Positions 18,376-26,435 of a stretch of DNA of 51,018 bases are shown in pieces. Position 1 is the first letter of the stretch, and every line of letters starts with the position of its first letter. The notes beneath the pieces were generated by a model that made no database searches, had not been told where the DNA came from, and worked only from the letters and a program-made list of their open reading frames with translations. The position numbers and the translations under genes were made by a program. Origin of the DNA: Nitrospinaceae bacterium UBA3496 (lineage in GTDB: Bacteria > UBA8248); the NCBI GenBank assembly GCA_002377645.1, contig DFQF01000091.1, forward strand, positions 11,779-62,796, in the 5' to 3' direction.

Positions 18376-18909
18376 ATGAATGGAAATAAATTTCCTATAT
18401 TTGATCCAACAGTAGAAATGAATACAAATGAAGAGAACCCCGCAATAAGAAAATCCGATTTAAACAAAAAAAAATGCGGCCTTCTTTGGAATTCAAAAAT
18501 AGGCGGCGATAAACTCATGCATTTTGTCCTTGCGGAACTCGAAAAAAAGGGCATAACACCATCTGAAATAGTAGAATTAAAAAAAGAATACGATACACGT
18601 CCCGCTAAGAGAAAGATGTATGAAGAGATGGCAGAAAAATGTGATTTTGTAATCACAGCTGTCGGTGATTGAGGATCTTGCTCATCGTGCAGTGTGCACG
18701 ATGGAATAGAGCTAGAAAAACTCGGAATACCAACAGCTGTGATATGTACTGAACCATTTCGGAATACTGCGGAAGTAGTTGCAAAAATAAGGGGAATGGA
18801 AAACTATCCTATAGCATACATTCCACATCCTGTAGGGAGTTTAAATGAAGATCAACTAAGAGAACGTGCAAAAGAAGTCACTCCCAAAATTCTTAAAATA
18901 CTCACTTAA
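18376..18909 (+). CDS. UGSC-family selenoprotein (in-frame UGA read as selenocysteine)
   Basis: Reading TGA at 18670-18672 as selenocysteine joins two frames into one 177-residue protein with Sec at position 99, in the motif Sec-Gly-Ser-Cys followed by SCS. The frame is continuous on both sides of the UGA, and the downstream part ('EKLGIPTAVICTEPF', 'HPVGSL') is plainly the same domain. A 9-bp hairpin begins 10 bases after the UGA. The UGSC family is known from marine metagenomic selenoproteome surveys; its reaction is unknown, but Sec and Cys two residues apart suggest a thiol redox centre. ATG at 18376 has AGGAG upstream. Without Sec insertion the product stops at 98 residues. Confidence 0.9.
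18670..18704 (+). promoter_or_regulatory. Bacterial SECIS-like element
   Basis: The UGA codon (18670-18672) is followed after ten bases by CATCGTGCA-GTG-TGCACGATG (18683-18703), a perfect 9-bp stem, or 8 bp with the loop AGTGT. The apical loop contains the GU expected for SelB recognition and lies about 20 bases from the UGA, within the usual bacterial distance. The hairpin is inside the coding sequence, as required in bacteria. Confidence 0.85.
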
Positions 18910-18915
18910 ACCAAA

Positions 18916-19791
18916 TTATTTTCCAGAGCTTTTTTCAAAAAATTCTCTTATCGCTGCTTGATCATCATTACCAAAACCAAGTGCCGAGGTAGATTTAAAA
19001 ACTTGCCATGCAAGTGCAGCAAAATTAGTAGGCATGTTCACATGAGACGCCATCTCAGCCACCAAACCTAAATCCTTTTTCATAAGATCAACTTTAAACG
19101 TTGGAGTATAGTCTTTATTTGCAAGGGCATCCCCTTTCAAATCAAAAACTCTGGGATGAGAACTAGTTTTAAAGTAATCAATCATTTCCACTGGATCCAA
19201 GCCAGATTTCATTCCTAAAACTAATCCTTCAGAAATAGCACACATAAATATAGAAAATATTTGATTCGCTACCAGTTTCATCTTCAAGGCAGTACCATTT
19301 TCTCCAAAATAATGTACAGTTTTTCCAAGCGTTTCTAAAACATCCTTATTTTTTTCAAAAGCGTTTTTATCACCCCCAACCATAACGTGAAGATCCCCAG
19401 TAATAGCCTGTGGCTCACTTCCCCCTACTGGAGTATCTAGAAAAATGACTCCTCTTTTTTTAGCTTCCTCAGCTACTTCGCAACTTCCTTCAGGTGAGAT
19501 TGTAGAAAAATCAAAACAAACCGTCCCTTCAGATGCAGTCGATAATGCCCCACTACTTGAAAGATATGTCTCTTTGACATGTTCTGTTCTGGGAACAGAA
19601 CTACAAATCACATCAACATTTACAGCTGCTTCTCCTGCACTAGAAAAAACTTCGACACCAAAACTCGAGGCATTGTCTCTAGCTTTTTGAGCTGGATCAA
19701 ATCCATTAACAGTATAACCAGCATCCACTAAATTTCGTGCCATAGCTCTACCCATAGTTCCTAAACCTAAATATGCAATCTTTTTAGACAT
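18916..19791 (-). CDS. NAD(P)-dependent beta-hydroxyacid dehydrogenase (3-hydroxyisobutyrate dehydrogenase family)
   Basis: 291 residues with the N-terminal Rossmann motif 'GLGTMGRAMARNLVDAGY', the family substrate signature 'FLDTPVGGSEPQAITGDL', and the helical domain with the catalytic Lys region ('ALKMKLVANQ'). Members oxidise 3-hydroxyisobutyrate, tartronate semialdehyde or related beta-hydroxyacids; the substrate here is not decided. It is downstream of the ABC transporter operon on the same strand (122-base gap) and converges with the selenoprotein gene across 6 bases. Confidence 0.85.
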   Translation of the reverse strand: MSKKIAYLGLGTMGRAMARNLVDAGYTVNGFDPAQKARDNASSFGVEVFSSAGEAAVNVDVICSSVPRTEHVKETYLSSSGALSTASEGTVCFDFSTISPEGSCEVAEEAKKRGVIFLDTPVGGSEPQAITGDLHVMVGGDKNAFEKNKDVLETLGKTVHYFGENGTALKMKLVANQIFSIFMCAISEGLVLGMKSGLDPVEMIDYFKTSSHPRVFDLKGDALANKDYTPTFKVDLMKKDLGLVAEMASHVNMPTNFAALAWQVFKSTSALGFGNDDQAAIREFFEKSSGK

Positions 19792-19913
19792 CCACTAACC
19801 TTTCCATAAGAATGATATGAAAATGAAAAAAGAACTTTAAAATTATGAAAAATACTCTCTATTATCTTTAGAGAAAGTCTATACCAATAAAAAATATCTG
19901 TATTTACACTAGA

Positions 19914-20990
19914 TTATCTTACTCTAGCTCCATCAGAGTCAAAAACGTAAAGACGATCTTTAGGAAACTGAACAGCGACAAGATCTCCAGATTGAATTTC
20001 TGTCGAGCCTTCTACGACCGCTATTAGGTGACGATCAGAATCATGAGCAAAATATAATAAAGTATCTTTTCCCATAGGTTCTACCAAAGTAACAGATAAC
20101 TTAATATCAGAATCACTATCACTTACTTTAATACTTTCAGGCCTAACACCAATACAATGACTTCCCTCTCTTAGACCTTCTAATTGTGGCAAATCTAGAG
20201 ATAGACCACATCCTTCAAAAACAAAAGACTCTTGAGAGGAATTTCTTCTAATCTGTCCATCAATCAAGTTCATAGATGGACTGCCAAAAAAGTCAGCAAC
20301 GAAATAAGAACTTGGATCACCATAAATTTCCATAGGTGTCCCCTGTTGTTCAATTTCACCTGCACGCATAACAACAATTCTATCTGCAAGAGTCATCGCC
20401 TCTTCTTGATCATGAGTAACATAAACAAATGTTTTCTTAAGTTCCTGATGTAATCGGTCAATTTCTGCTCTCATTTCTCTCCGAAGTTTCGCATCCAAAC
20501 TAGAAAGTGGTTCATCTAGAAGAAATGATCCTGGCTCAGTAATTAATGTTCTAGCTAACGCAACTCTTTGTGCCTCACCACCAGAACATTGGGATGGTAA
20601 TTTATTAAGTAACGGTGTTATATGAACCATTTCGGCGACTTCCTCTACCCTTTTTTTTCTTTTGTCTAATGGCATTTTTTTCATACGAGGGCCAAATTCT
20701 ATATTCTCAAAAACCGTCTTATGTGGAAATAAGGCATGACTTTGGAAAACCATTCCTAAATTTCTATCCTTAGGATCTAGATCGTTAACTATGACATCAT
20801 CAATAATAACCTCTCCCGCAGTAGGCTCTTCAAAACCTGCAATCATTCTTAATGTTGTAGTTTTTCCACATCCAGAAGGTCCAACCAAAACTATAAACTC
20901 CCCTTCTTGAATAACTAAATCTAAATTTTTAACTGCTTCAATATTTTGCCCGAAAACTTTACGCAAACTTTTCAATTCTATCTGAGACAT
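19914..20990 (-). CDS. ABC transporter ATP-binding protein (MalK/UgpC type)
   Basis: 358 residues. It shows Walker A 'GPSGCGKTTTLRMIAGFEEP' near residue 37, a Q-loop in 'VFQSHALFPH', the signature as 'CSGGEAQRVALART' (CSGGE instead of the usual LSGGQ), Walker B 'FLLDEPLSSLDAKLR', and the H-loop 'VYVTHDQEEA'. The C-terminal 120 residues form the TOBE regulatory domain ('IGVRPESI') of the sugar-importer class. It energises the two adjacent permeases; the stop codon of the upstream permease lies within its ribosome-binding region. Confidence 0.92.
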   Translation of the reverse strand: MSQIELKSLRKVFGQNIEAVKNLDLVIQEGEFIVLVGPSGCGKTTTLRMIAGFEEPTAGEVIIDDVIVNDLDPKDRNLGMVFQSHALFPHKTVFENIEFGPRMKKMPLDKRKKRVEEVAEMVHITPLLNKLPSQCSGGEAQRVALARTLITEPGSFLLDEPLSSLDAKLRREMRAEIDRLHQELKKTFVYVTHDQEEAMTLADRIVVMRAGEIEQQGTPMEIYGDPSSYFVADFFGSPSMNLIDGQIRRNSSQESFVFEGCGLSLDLPQLEGLREGSHCIGVRPESIKVSDSDSDIKLSVTLVEPMGKDTLLYFAHDSDRHLIAVVEGSTEIQSGDLVAVQFPKDRLYVFDSDGARVR

Positions 20991-20994
20991 TGGA

Positions 20995-21906
20995 TTACCT
21001 CTTCACCATTCCAAAAGTAAAACCTCTAACGAGATGTTTACGAATAAAAATTCCTATTAGCATTAATGGAAATGTAATACCTACCGCAAGAGCAGATTGC
21101 GTTCCATACATCCTACCTTCAGTTGAACCCTCATATTTACTTAATTGAACAGGCAATGTCACTACATCAACTTTAGATAGAATAAATGACATTAAATATT
21201 CACTCCAAGTTAGAATAAGAATAAACATAAATGTGGCAACAACCCCAGAACGAACAAGTGGAAAAACAACCTCTACAATTGTCCTCCATCTAGTAGCCCC
21301 TAACAGTTCTGCTGCTTGTTCTATCTCTCTTGGCACTTCATCTATAAAACTTTTGGTCATCCAAACTGCATAAGGAAGAGTTGTAATGAAATAGATTAAG
21401 ACAAGGCCTGTAACACTATCCATAAGATTAAGAGTCGTATAATACAGAGTTAAAGGCGCAGCTACTACTATAGGCGGAATCATTCTGAGCATCAGCAACT
21501 GAAACATCCGAACTTCAGATAAAATTTGGAAACGAGAGACCCCGTAAGCGATAATCGTTCCAAAAGCAACTGTTAAAGAGGTAGAAATCAAGGCTATCAA
21601 AAGACTATTTCCAAAAGCTTTCCAAGCTTTATTCATTGAAACTGATTCAGGTCTGGCATCTTTCGCTTTATCGTAAATCTGTGTTGCCTCCTTAACTGTT
21701 TTTTCTCCGATGCCCCAAACTTCTCGATAATTTTCCAGTGTTGGCTCTTGTGAAACATAAACTACAGGCCAAGAAGTCCATTGATGTGCGGGTTTGAAAG
21801 AAGTTGCTACAATCCAAAAGATTGGGAACCCAGCAATTAACGTCCATATCCCTAACATAAAATATCGAAATATTGGATACCTCGACTTTTTGATGTACTT
21901 AATCAT
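20995..21906 (-). CDS. ABC transporter permease (MalG type)
   Basis: 303 residues with about six membrane segments and the EAA loop 'EQAAELLGATRWRTIVEVVFPL', the coupling site for the ATPase. An insert between the first two membrane helices carries 'LENYREVWG', typical of the CUT1 sugar transporter class. The gene follows the MalF-type permease with a 6-base gap and precedes the ATPase by 4 bases. Confidence 0.9.
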   Translation of the reverse strand: MIKYIKKSRYPIFRYFMLGIWTLIAGFPIFWIVATSFKPAHQWTSWPVVYVSQEPTLENYREVWGIGEKTVKEATQIYDKAKDARPESVSMNKAWKAFGNSLLIALISTSLTVAFGTIIAYGVSRFQILSEVRMFQLLMLRMIPPIVVAAPLTLYYTTLNLMDSVTGLVLIYFITTLPYAVWMTKSFIDEVPREIEQAAELLGATRWRTIVEVVFPLVRSGVVATFMFILILTWSEYLMSFILSKVDVVTLPVQLSKYEGSTEGRMYGTQSALAVGITFPLMLIGIFIRKHLVRGFTFGMVKR

Positions 21907-21912
21907 TAAATA

Positions 21913-22878
21913 CTAACTCCCGGAACTATGAACTGAATAAAGTGTATCCATCGACTGTTTTTCTTTTCTAAGAATTCTAATTGCAAAAAGAATCACAAAA
22001 ATCATTATTATCATAACAACATATGAAGTAGCAGCAGCTTTGGAAATATCAAAAAACTGCCATGTTATCAGATACAGATAAATAGGAATTGTTTCTGTAG
22101 CTGAGCCTGGTCCTCCTTGAAGTAAACCCCAAGTTTTTGGAAATTCAGCCATTGCTTCAAGAAATCTAAGAATTAAGGCCAAAAAGATCACTGGTCTTAA
22201 AAGTGGCAATTGGATTTCCATAAAGATTTTAAGACGATTAGCTCCAAGTATACGAGCCGCCTCCAAAGGTTCTTTTGGTATAGAAGATAAACCTGCGATT
22301 AATATAATAAATGTAAAGGGAGTCCAATTCCATATTTCTAGCATGACAACTGTAAAAATTGCAAAATCAGGATTAGAAAGCCAAGTAAATCTCATCTCAG
22401 TTCCAAAAATCGTACTTAAAAAACCATTGATAGGTCCAGCTCTATAAAGAAGCATGTCACAAGTGTAGGCGATTACTATAGGCACGGTTAACATAGGTAG
22501 AATGAAAACTATATAAAAGAACCCATGTCCGCGAAAAGGCCTATACATTAAAAGTGCAAGAATCAAACCAAAGACGAAACATCCTATGGTCGATAAACTC
22601 GCAAAAAGCAGAGATCTTGCAACAGCCCAAAAAAAACGCTTATCTTGGAGTGCCTCTTGAAAAAGCTCAATGCCTACGTATTCTGCAGCGGACCAACTTG
22701 AAAGATAAATTGTCCACGAATGAAACGCAAAATATAGCTGAAGAATAAAAACAGGCAACAAAAAAAGAGCGAGGCAAACTAAAGGACTTAAAAGTGTCCA
22801 CTTAAAAAGTCTTATTCCTGAGGAACGACTAGAAATTTTTTGAAGATCACTTGCCTGACCTGGAATTGATTGTGCCAT
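21913..22878 (-). CDS. ABC transporter permease (MalF/UgpA type)
   Basis: 321 residues with six predicted membrane segments. The EAA motif appears in 'PKEPLEAARILGANRLKIFM', and the C-terminal 'FPKTWGLLQGGPGSATETIP' is characteristic of this permease class. It is the first permease after the binding-protein gene, separated from it by 95 bases that contain a stable hairpin. Confidence 0.9.
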   Translation of the reverse strand: MAQSIPGQASDLQKISSRSSGIRLFKWTLLSPLVCLALFLLPVFILQLYFAFHSWTIYLSSWSAAEYVGIELFQEALQDKRFFWAVARSLLFASLSTIGCFVFGLILALLMYRPFRGHGFFYIVFILPMLTVPIVIAYTCDMLLYRAGPINGFLSTIFGTEMRFTWLSNPDFAIFTVVMLEIWNWTPFTFIILIAGLSSIPKEPLEAARILGANRLKIFMEIQLPLLRPVIFLALILRFLEAMAEFPKTWGLLQGGPGSATETIPIYLYLITWQFFDISKAAATSYVVMIIMIFVILFAIRILRKEKQSMDTLYSVHSSGS

Positions 22879-22904
22879 TTTAGATTCTTTATATTATCTG
22901 TGAT

Positions 22905-22934
22905 ATGTGTACCTGGTTTAAGCCAAGTACACAT
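22905..22934 (-). repeat. Intercistronic stem-loop between binding-protein and permease genes
   Basis: ATGTGTAC pairs with GTACACAT (8 bp), then after a C/A mismatch TGG pairs with CCA around the six-base loop TTTAAG. No T-run follows on either strand, so it does not look like an intrinsic terminator. In similar operons such hairpins protect the upstream binding-protein message from 3' decay; that role is inferred here. Confidence 0.65.
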
Positions 22935-22973
22935 ATTCAACAGAAAAAACTAGTCAAGAATTAATGCATCAGA

Positions 22974-24422
22974 TTATGATGGAACATTAACCTTAGGCAT
23001 CATTCCTTTGTAATAAGGAATTTCCTTTTTAATTGTTCGTTTTCCTATCTTACGAACAATTTTTGACCAACGGGATTGCATATCTTGTAGAGCTTGTTTC
23101 CCAGATTTTTGGCCGTTATAAGCTTCAGAGAGATTCTTGTCCACTGCTTCTTTAAATTCATGATATCCAGTCAAATAAGGAGGTGGAGTGGTCACTTGTA
23201 GACAATCATGTACTGCCTTCATCCCCTGTTTAGTGTATACGTCTAGCGTACTTTTAGCATTCATATGTCCAGGATGCCATGGATCGTGGAAAGTCATAGT
23301 TGGGTGACCAACAACACTTGTGCTATTTTTTAAGGTGCTCATATAAAGAGCCCAATGCGCTGCCTGTCTTTTTCTAGGACTATATTTATTAACCACAATT
23401 CCCATTACCGGTGCAGAAAAAGCTCTATGAATCAACTTTCCTGAAAATTTAGACCCTGGAACTAAACCATAATAAAATTTCCCGCGAGTTGGAGATTTAG
23501 CAGTTGGACTTTCTATTTTCGCAATTATTCCATCCCAATACTGACATGAGAATATTTTTCCACCAACTAATCTCGGTATCATCTGAGGCGAACCCCAAGC
23601 AGAGGCTTCTGGATGAGAAACTTGTTTAAGTGCAAGAAAAGTATCAATAGCATAATGCGCAGCAGGAGTAGTCAATTGAGGCTCTGCATCATCAGTAATA
23701 GGAAACCCGCCAGCAGCATATAAATACTGCCAAAACCAAAAACTACTATTAGCTTTATCTCTTAAACCACCCCAGCCATACAATTCTTTGTCTGGTCGGT
23801 GAAAAAACTTAGCCATTTCAAGCTCATCTTCAAACGTTACTGGCCATTTTAGTTCTTTCCCATGTTTATCCGCAAACTTCTTTCTTTCATCAGGATCATC
23901 AAAAAGATCTTTTCTTATAAAATGTGGACAAACGTTACCGTCAGTTGGCATAGCATAAGTAACACCTTTATACTGCATAAATTTTTCAAAGTTCCCCACC
24001 ATCTTTAAGTCAAAATTGGCATCCTTCATATAACCATCAAGAGGTTCAGCAAGACCAGCTGCTACAAGCGAAGGAATCATCATTGATTCAACATGGAAAA
24101 TGTCAAACTTTCCTGAACGACTTATTGCTTCAGCCATTGCACGCTGAGGAATAAGAAGATTTGGCACATCATTCACTTTTGCCATATAACTACCAGTTGC
24201 TTTTTGATATTCTTTATTTAATTTAGGATAGTTTCTCCAATACAAAGACCACATCATTCCATTCATTGCAGCCGGCTGTAGTCTCTTAGCTGAACTAATA
24301 ATTTTATCTTCCTCTGGTCCAGCTGAAGCCGTTCCTACTTTCCCAAGTAAACCTGAACCAACAGCGGCCGCCCCTAAACCTGCTTTTAAAATATTACGTC
24401 TTTTGATTTTTTTGTTTGCCAT
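22974..24422 (-). CDS. ABC transporter substrate-binding protein with Tat signal
   Basis: 482 residues. The N-terminus 'KRRNILKAGLGAAAVGSG' is a twin-arginine (Tat) signal with a hydrophobic stretch ending near 'TASAG', so the protein is exported folded. The mature part follows the family 1 sugar-binding fold, with 'YMAKVNDVPNLLIPQRAMAE' and 'WPVTFEDELEMAKFF' in typical places. The ligand is unknown. ATG at 24422 has GGAGG upstream. It heads the importer operon, as usual for the most abundant component. Confidence 0.87.
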   Translation of the reverse strand: MANKKIKRRNILKAGLGAAAVGSGLLGKVGTASAGPEEDKIISSAKRLQPAAMNGMMWSLYWRNYPKLNKEYQKATGSYMAKVNDVPNLLIPQRAMAEAISRSGKFDIFHVESMMIPSLVAAGLAEPLDGYMKDANFDLKMVGNFEKFMQYKGVTYAMPTDGNVCPHFIRKDLFDDPDERKKFADKHGKELKWPVTFEDELEMAKFFHRPDKELYGWGGLRDKANSSFWFWQYLYAAGGFPITDDAEPQLTTPAAHYAIDTFLALKQVSHPEASAWGSPQMIPRLVGGKIFSCQYWDGIIAKIESPTAKSPTRGKFYYGLVPGSKFSGKLIHRAFSAPVMGIVVNKYSPRKRQAAHWALYMSTLKNSTSVVGHPTMTFHDPWHPGHMNAKSTLDVYTKQGMKAVHDCLQVTTPPPYLTGYHEFKEAVDKNLSEAYNGQKSGKQALQDMQSRWSKIVRKIGKRTIKKEIPYYKGMMPKVNVPS

Positions 24423-24685
24423 TAAGAATCCTCCGGAAAAAAGTTGACTGGCATCTAAACCCGAGTAAAACTACTAATACGGATTTGTTAAAAAACATAA
24501 AAATATCTTCTATATTTTAAAGCGTATGTAAATCATAAAACGTAGTCAAGTATCTAAAATAACACCTAATTTTCAGAAATCCTGATGATAAATATCTTTC
24601 GCAAATCGTATAAATCGTCTAACATGCCTCAAAATATAAATATCTTAATTTAAATGTATAAAATCAAAATTACGAGGATTGAAAG

Positions 24686-25480
24686 ATGCCAAAAATTCAG
24701 GTCAATGATGTAGAGCTTTATTATGAAGAACACGGTCAAGGAACACCCGTTATTCTAATTCATGGTCTAGCTGGAGATTGCAGTGCATGGAACGCACAAA
24801 TAGAAAGACTCAAACCTCACTTTCGAGTTATTCCTTATGACAACCGCGGGGCAGGAAGGAGTTCAGCTCCAGATTATCCATATACAACAGCAAAATTTGC
24901 TGAAGATACCATAGGTTTAATGGACGCACTTGGTATTAGTGAACCCGCGCACATTATTGGAAGATCTATGGGTGGTGCTGTAGCACAAGAAATTGCACTC
25001 GGTTATCCAGAACGCACAAGAAGCATGATAATCACAGCATCATTTGGAAAGTTAGATAGGTATGGATATCAAATTTTGCACAATATAAATGAAGTTGTAA
25101 AAAATCAGGGGTATGCTCTTGCATCAAAAATTCAATCTTTATGTTTTTTCCCTCCTACTTATTTTAATGAGAATGAAGAACAAATGCTTAAATTTGAAGA
25201 AGGTCTAGCGATCACAGACAGACCTATTCATGGTTATACAAATTCAACTTATGCATGTTTAAATCATGATGCATTGGACAGACTACCGGAAGTTAAATGT
25301 CCTACTCTTGTAATGGCAGGTGGGCAGGATGTCTTATGTTCCACAGATGCTTCTAGAGAAATTGCAGAAAAAATTCCTAACTGCAAATTAAAGGTTTATG
25401 AAGAAGCTAGTCATTTCTTCTTAATTCAATGTTTTGAAGAGTCTATGAAAGATATAGAAGAATTCCTTTTAGAGAACTAG
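24686..25480 (+). CDS. Alpha/beta hydrolase
   Basis: 264 residues with an oxyanion-hole 'LIHGLAGDCSAW', nucleophile elbow 'GRSMGG' (Ser about residue 94), acid in 'MAGGQDVLCS' and catalytic His in 'EASHFFLIQ'. The sequence resembles the 3-oxoadipate enol-lactonase/esterase branch, but the substrate cannot be set. ATG at 24686 has GAGG upstream. It is divergent from the ABC importer over 263 bases of non-coding DNA in which I see no RNA gene, and it overlaps the convergent EamA gene by CTAG. Confidence 0.85.
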   Translation: MPKIQVNDVELYYEEHGQGTPVILIHGLAGDCSAWNAQIERLKPHFRVIPYDNRGAGRSSAPDYPYTTAKFAEDTIGLMDALGISEPAHIIGRSMGGAVAQEIALGYPERTRSMIITASFGKLDRYGYQILHNINEVVKNQGYALASKIQSLCFFPPTYFNENEEQMLKFEEGLAITDRPIHGYTNSTYACLNHDALDRLPEVKCPTLVMAGGQDVLCSTDASREIAEKIPNCKLKVYEEASHFFLIQCFEESMKDIEEFLLEN

Positions 25481-26358
25481 ATTAATTTCATAACAATCAA
25501 AATTCCACCTGAAACAATGAAAACGGTTCCAATTAAAATTGGAACCGTTACTCTTTCAACATCTCTTAGAAGAAGCCAACTCATAAATAGAGCAAAAAAA
25601 GGTGCCGTGGCCGAAAGTGGTGAAACGACTGTCAGATCTCCATAAACAAGTGCAGCATAATGACTCAAAAATGCGAGAGTATTAATTAAACCACTCATCC
25701 CATATAGCCACCACGATCTACCCCAAGAGAGATCAGGTTTATTTTCTTTACTTGAAAATAAACTTAAGAACCAAAGGAAGAACAACCCTGAGATACTAGT
25801 AATTGTTATTCCAAGAATTGGAGAAGGAACGATGTCTACACCTAATTTTCTAAAAATATTTGAGACCGAAAAACCAAGAACTGACATAATTGGCAGTAAA
25901 AGTGAAATTCTCCTCCACTCTATGTCCTTCTTAGTTTTCAATGAAAGAGTAGCACCACCAACAACAACTAGTAATGTTCCTAGCCAAATATAAGGTCCTG
26001 GTCTCTCTCCTAAAAATAAAAAAGCAAAAAAAGCAGAAAAGAGAGGATTCATCGAAAGCATTGGGGAAGCCCTTGAAACTCCCAACTGATGAATAGCTCT
26101 AAACATAAACAGACGACCAAGAGAAGGACCACTTAATCCACTTAAAGCAAATAGAAGAAAGGCTTTCGGATTCCACCAACTATCTTGCCACAATATAAAA
26201 GTTGCCAAGCATAACCACGGAATATTTACAATTAGTCCAATAACTACACCAGTAAATGCAGAACCGTGATTTTGTGCTCTTCTAACTATAAGACTAAAAG
26301 TCGCTGCGCCAACTGCAGTAGTTAGAGCATAAAAAACAGATAATAAATTATCAGTCAC
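25477..26358 (-). CDS. EamA-family (DMT) transporter
   Basis: 293 residues with about ten hydrophobic segments in two EamA repeats. The first repeat ends with 'WLGTLLVVVGGATLSL' and the second with 'ILIGTVFIVSGGILIV'. Such proteins export amino acids or other metabolites through the inner membrane; the substrate is unknown. The start is GTG at 26358. A perfect 13-bp inverted repeat sits in its last 75 bases. Confidence 0.82.
   Translation of the reverse strand: MTDNLLSVFYALTTAVGAATFSLIVRRAQNHGSAFTGVVIGLIVNIPWLCLATFILWQDSWWNPKAFLLFALSGLSGPSLGRLFMFRAIHQLGVSRASPMLSMNPLFSAFFAFLFLGERPGPYIWLGTLLVVVGGATLSLKTKKDIEWRRISLLLPIMSVLGFSVSNIFRKLGVDIVPSPILGITITSISGLFFLWFLSLFSSKENKPDLSWGRSWWLYGMSGLINTLAFLSHYAALVYGDLTVVSPLSATAPFFALFMSWLLLRDVERVTVPILIGTVFIVSGGILIVMKLI
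25522..25549. repeat. Perfect 13-bp inverted repeat at a convergent gene junction
   Basis: AACGGTTCCAATT and its exact complement AATTGGAACCGTT are separated by only AA. It lies inside the 3' end of the EamA coding sequence (the 'RVTVPILIGT' region) and 42 bases beyond the hydrolase stop on the other strand. The plus strand lacks a T-run after it; the minus strand has TTTCATTGTTT. It may serve as a 3' RNA hairpin for the hydrolase message, but this is not shown. Confidence 0.6.
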
Positions 26359-26435
26359 AGGATTTTTTCTTTCTTTCGAGAAAAAACATCAGTTCTAATT
26401 AAAAATAATAGGAAACACAGTCAGAACTTATTATG

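Noticed and set aside
18376..18672. Pseudogene or nonsense mutation in the UGSC gene
   Set aside because: The stop is UGA at the exact Sec position of the family motif and is followed by a fitting hairpin; a random nonsense mutation would not bring these features.
18694..18909. Separate small gene encoding a 71-residue protein starting inside the selenoprotein region
   Set aside because: It is the in-frame continuation after the UGA of the UGSC selenoprotein, has no ribosome-binding site of its own, and the upstream part is open to the UGA without any frame change.
24423..24685. Possible small RNA or gene in the 263-base divergent gap
   Set aside because: I found no tRNA-like, riboswitch-like or coding signal there; only AT-rich promoter-type sequence with a weak TTGACT-17-TACGCT match on the minus strand.
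26366..26388. Possible hairpin TTTTTTCT...GAGAAAAAA upstream of the EamA gene
   Set aside because: The stem is almost only A-T pairs, weak, and lies between two minus-strand genes without a proper U-tract context.
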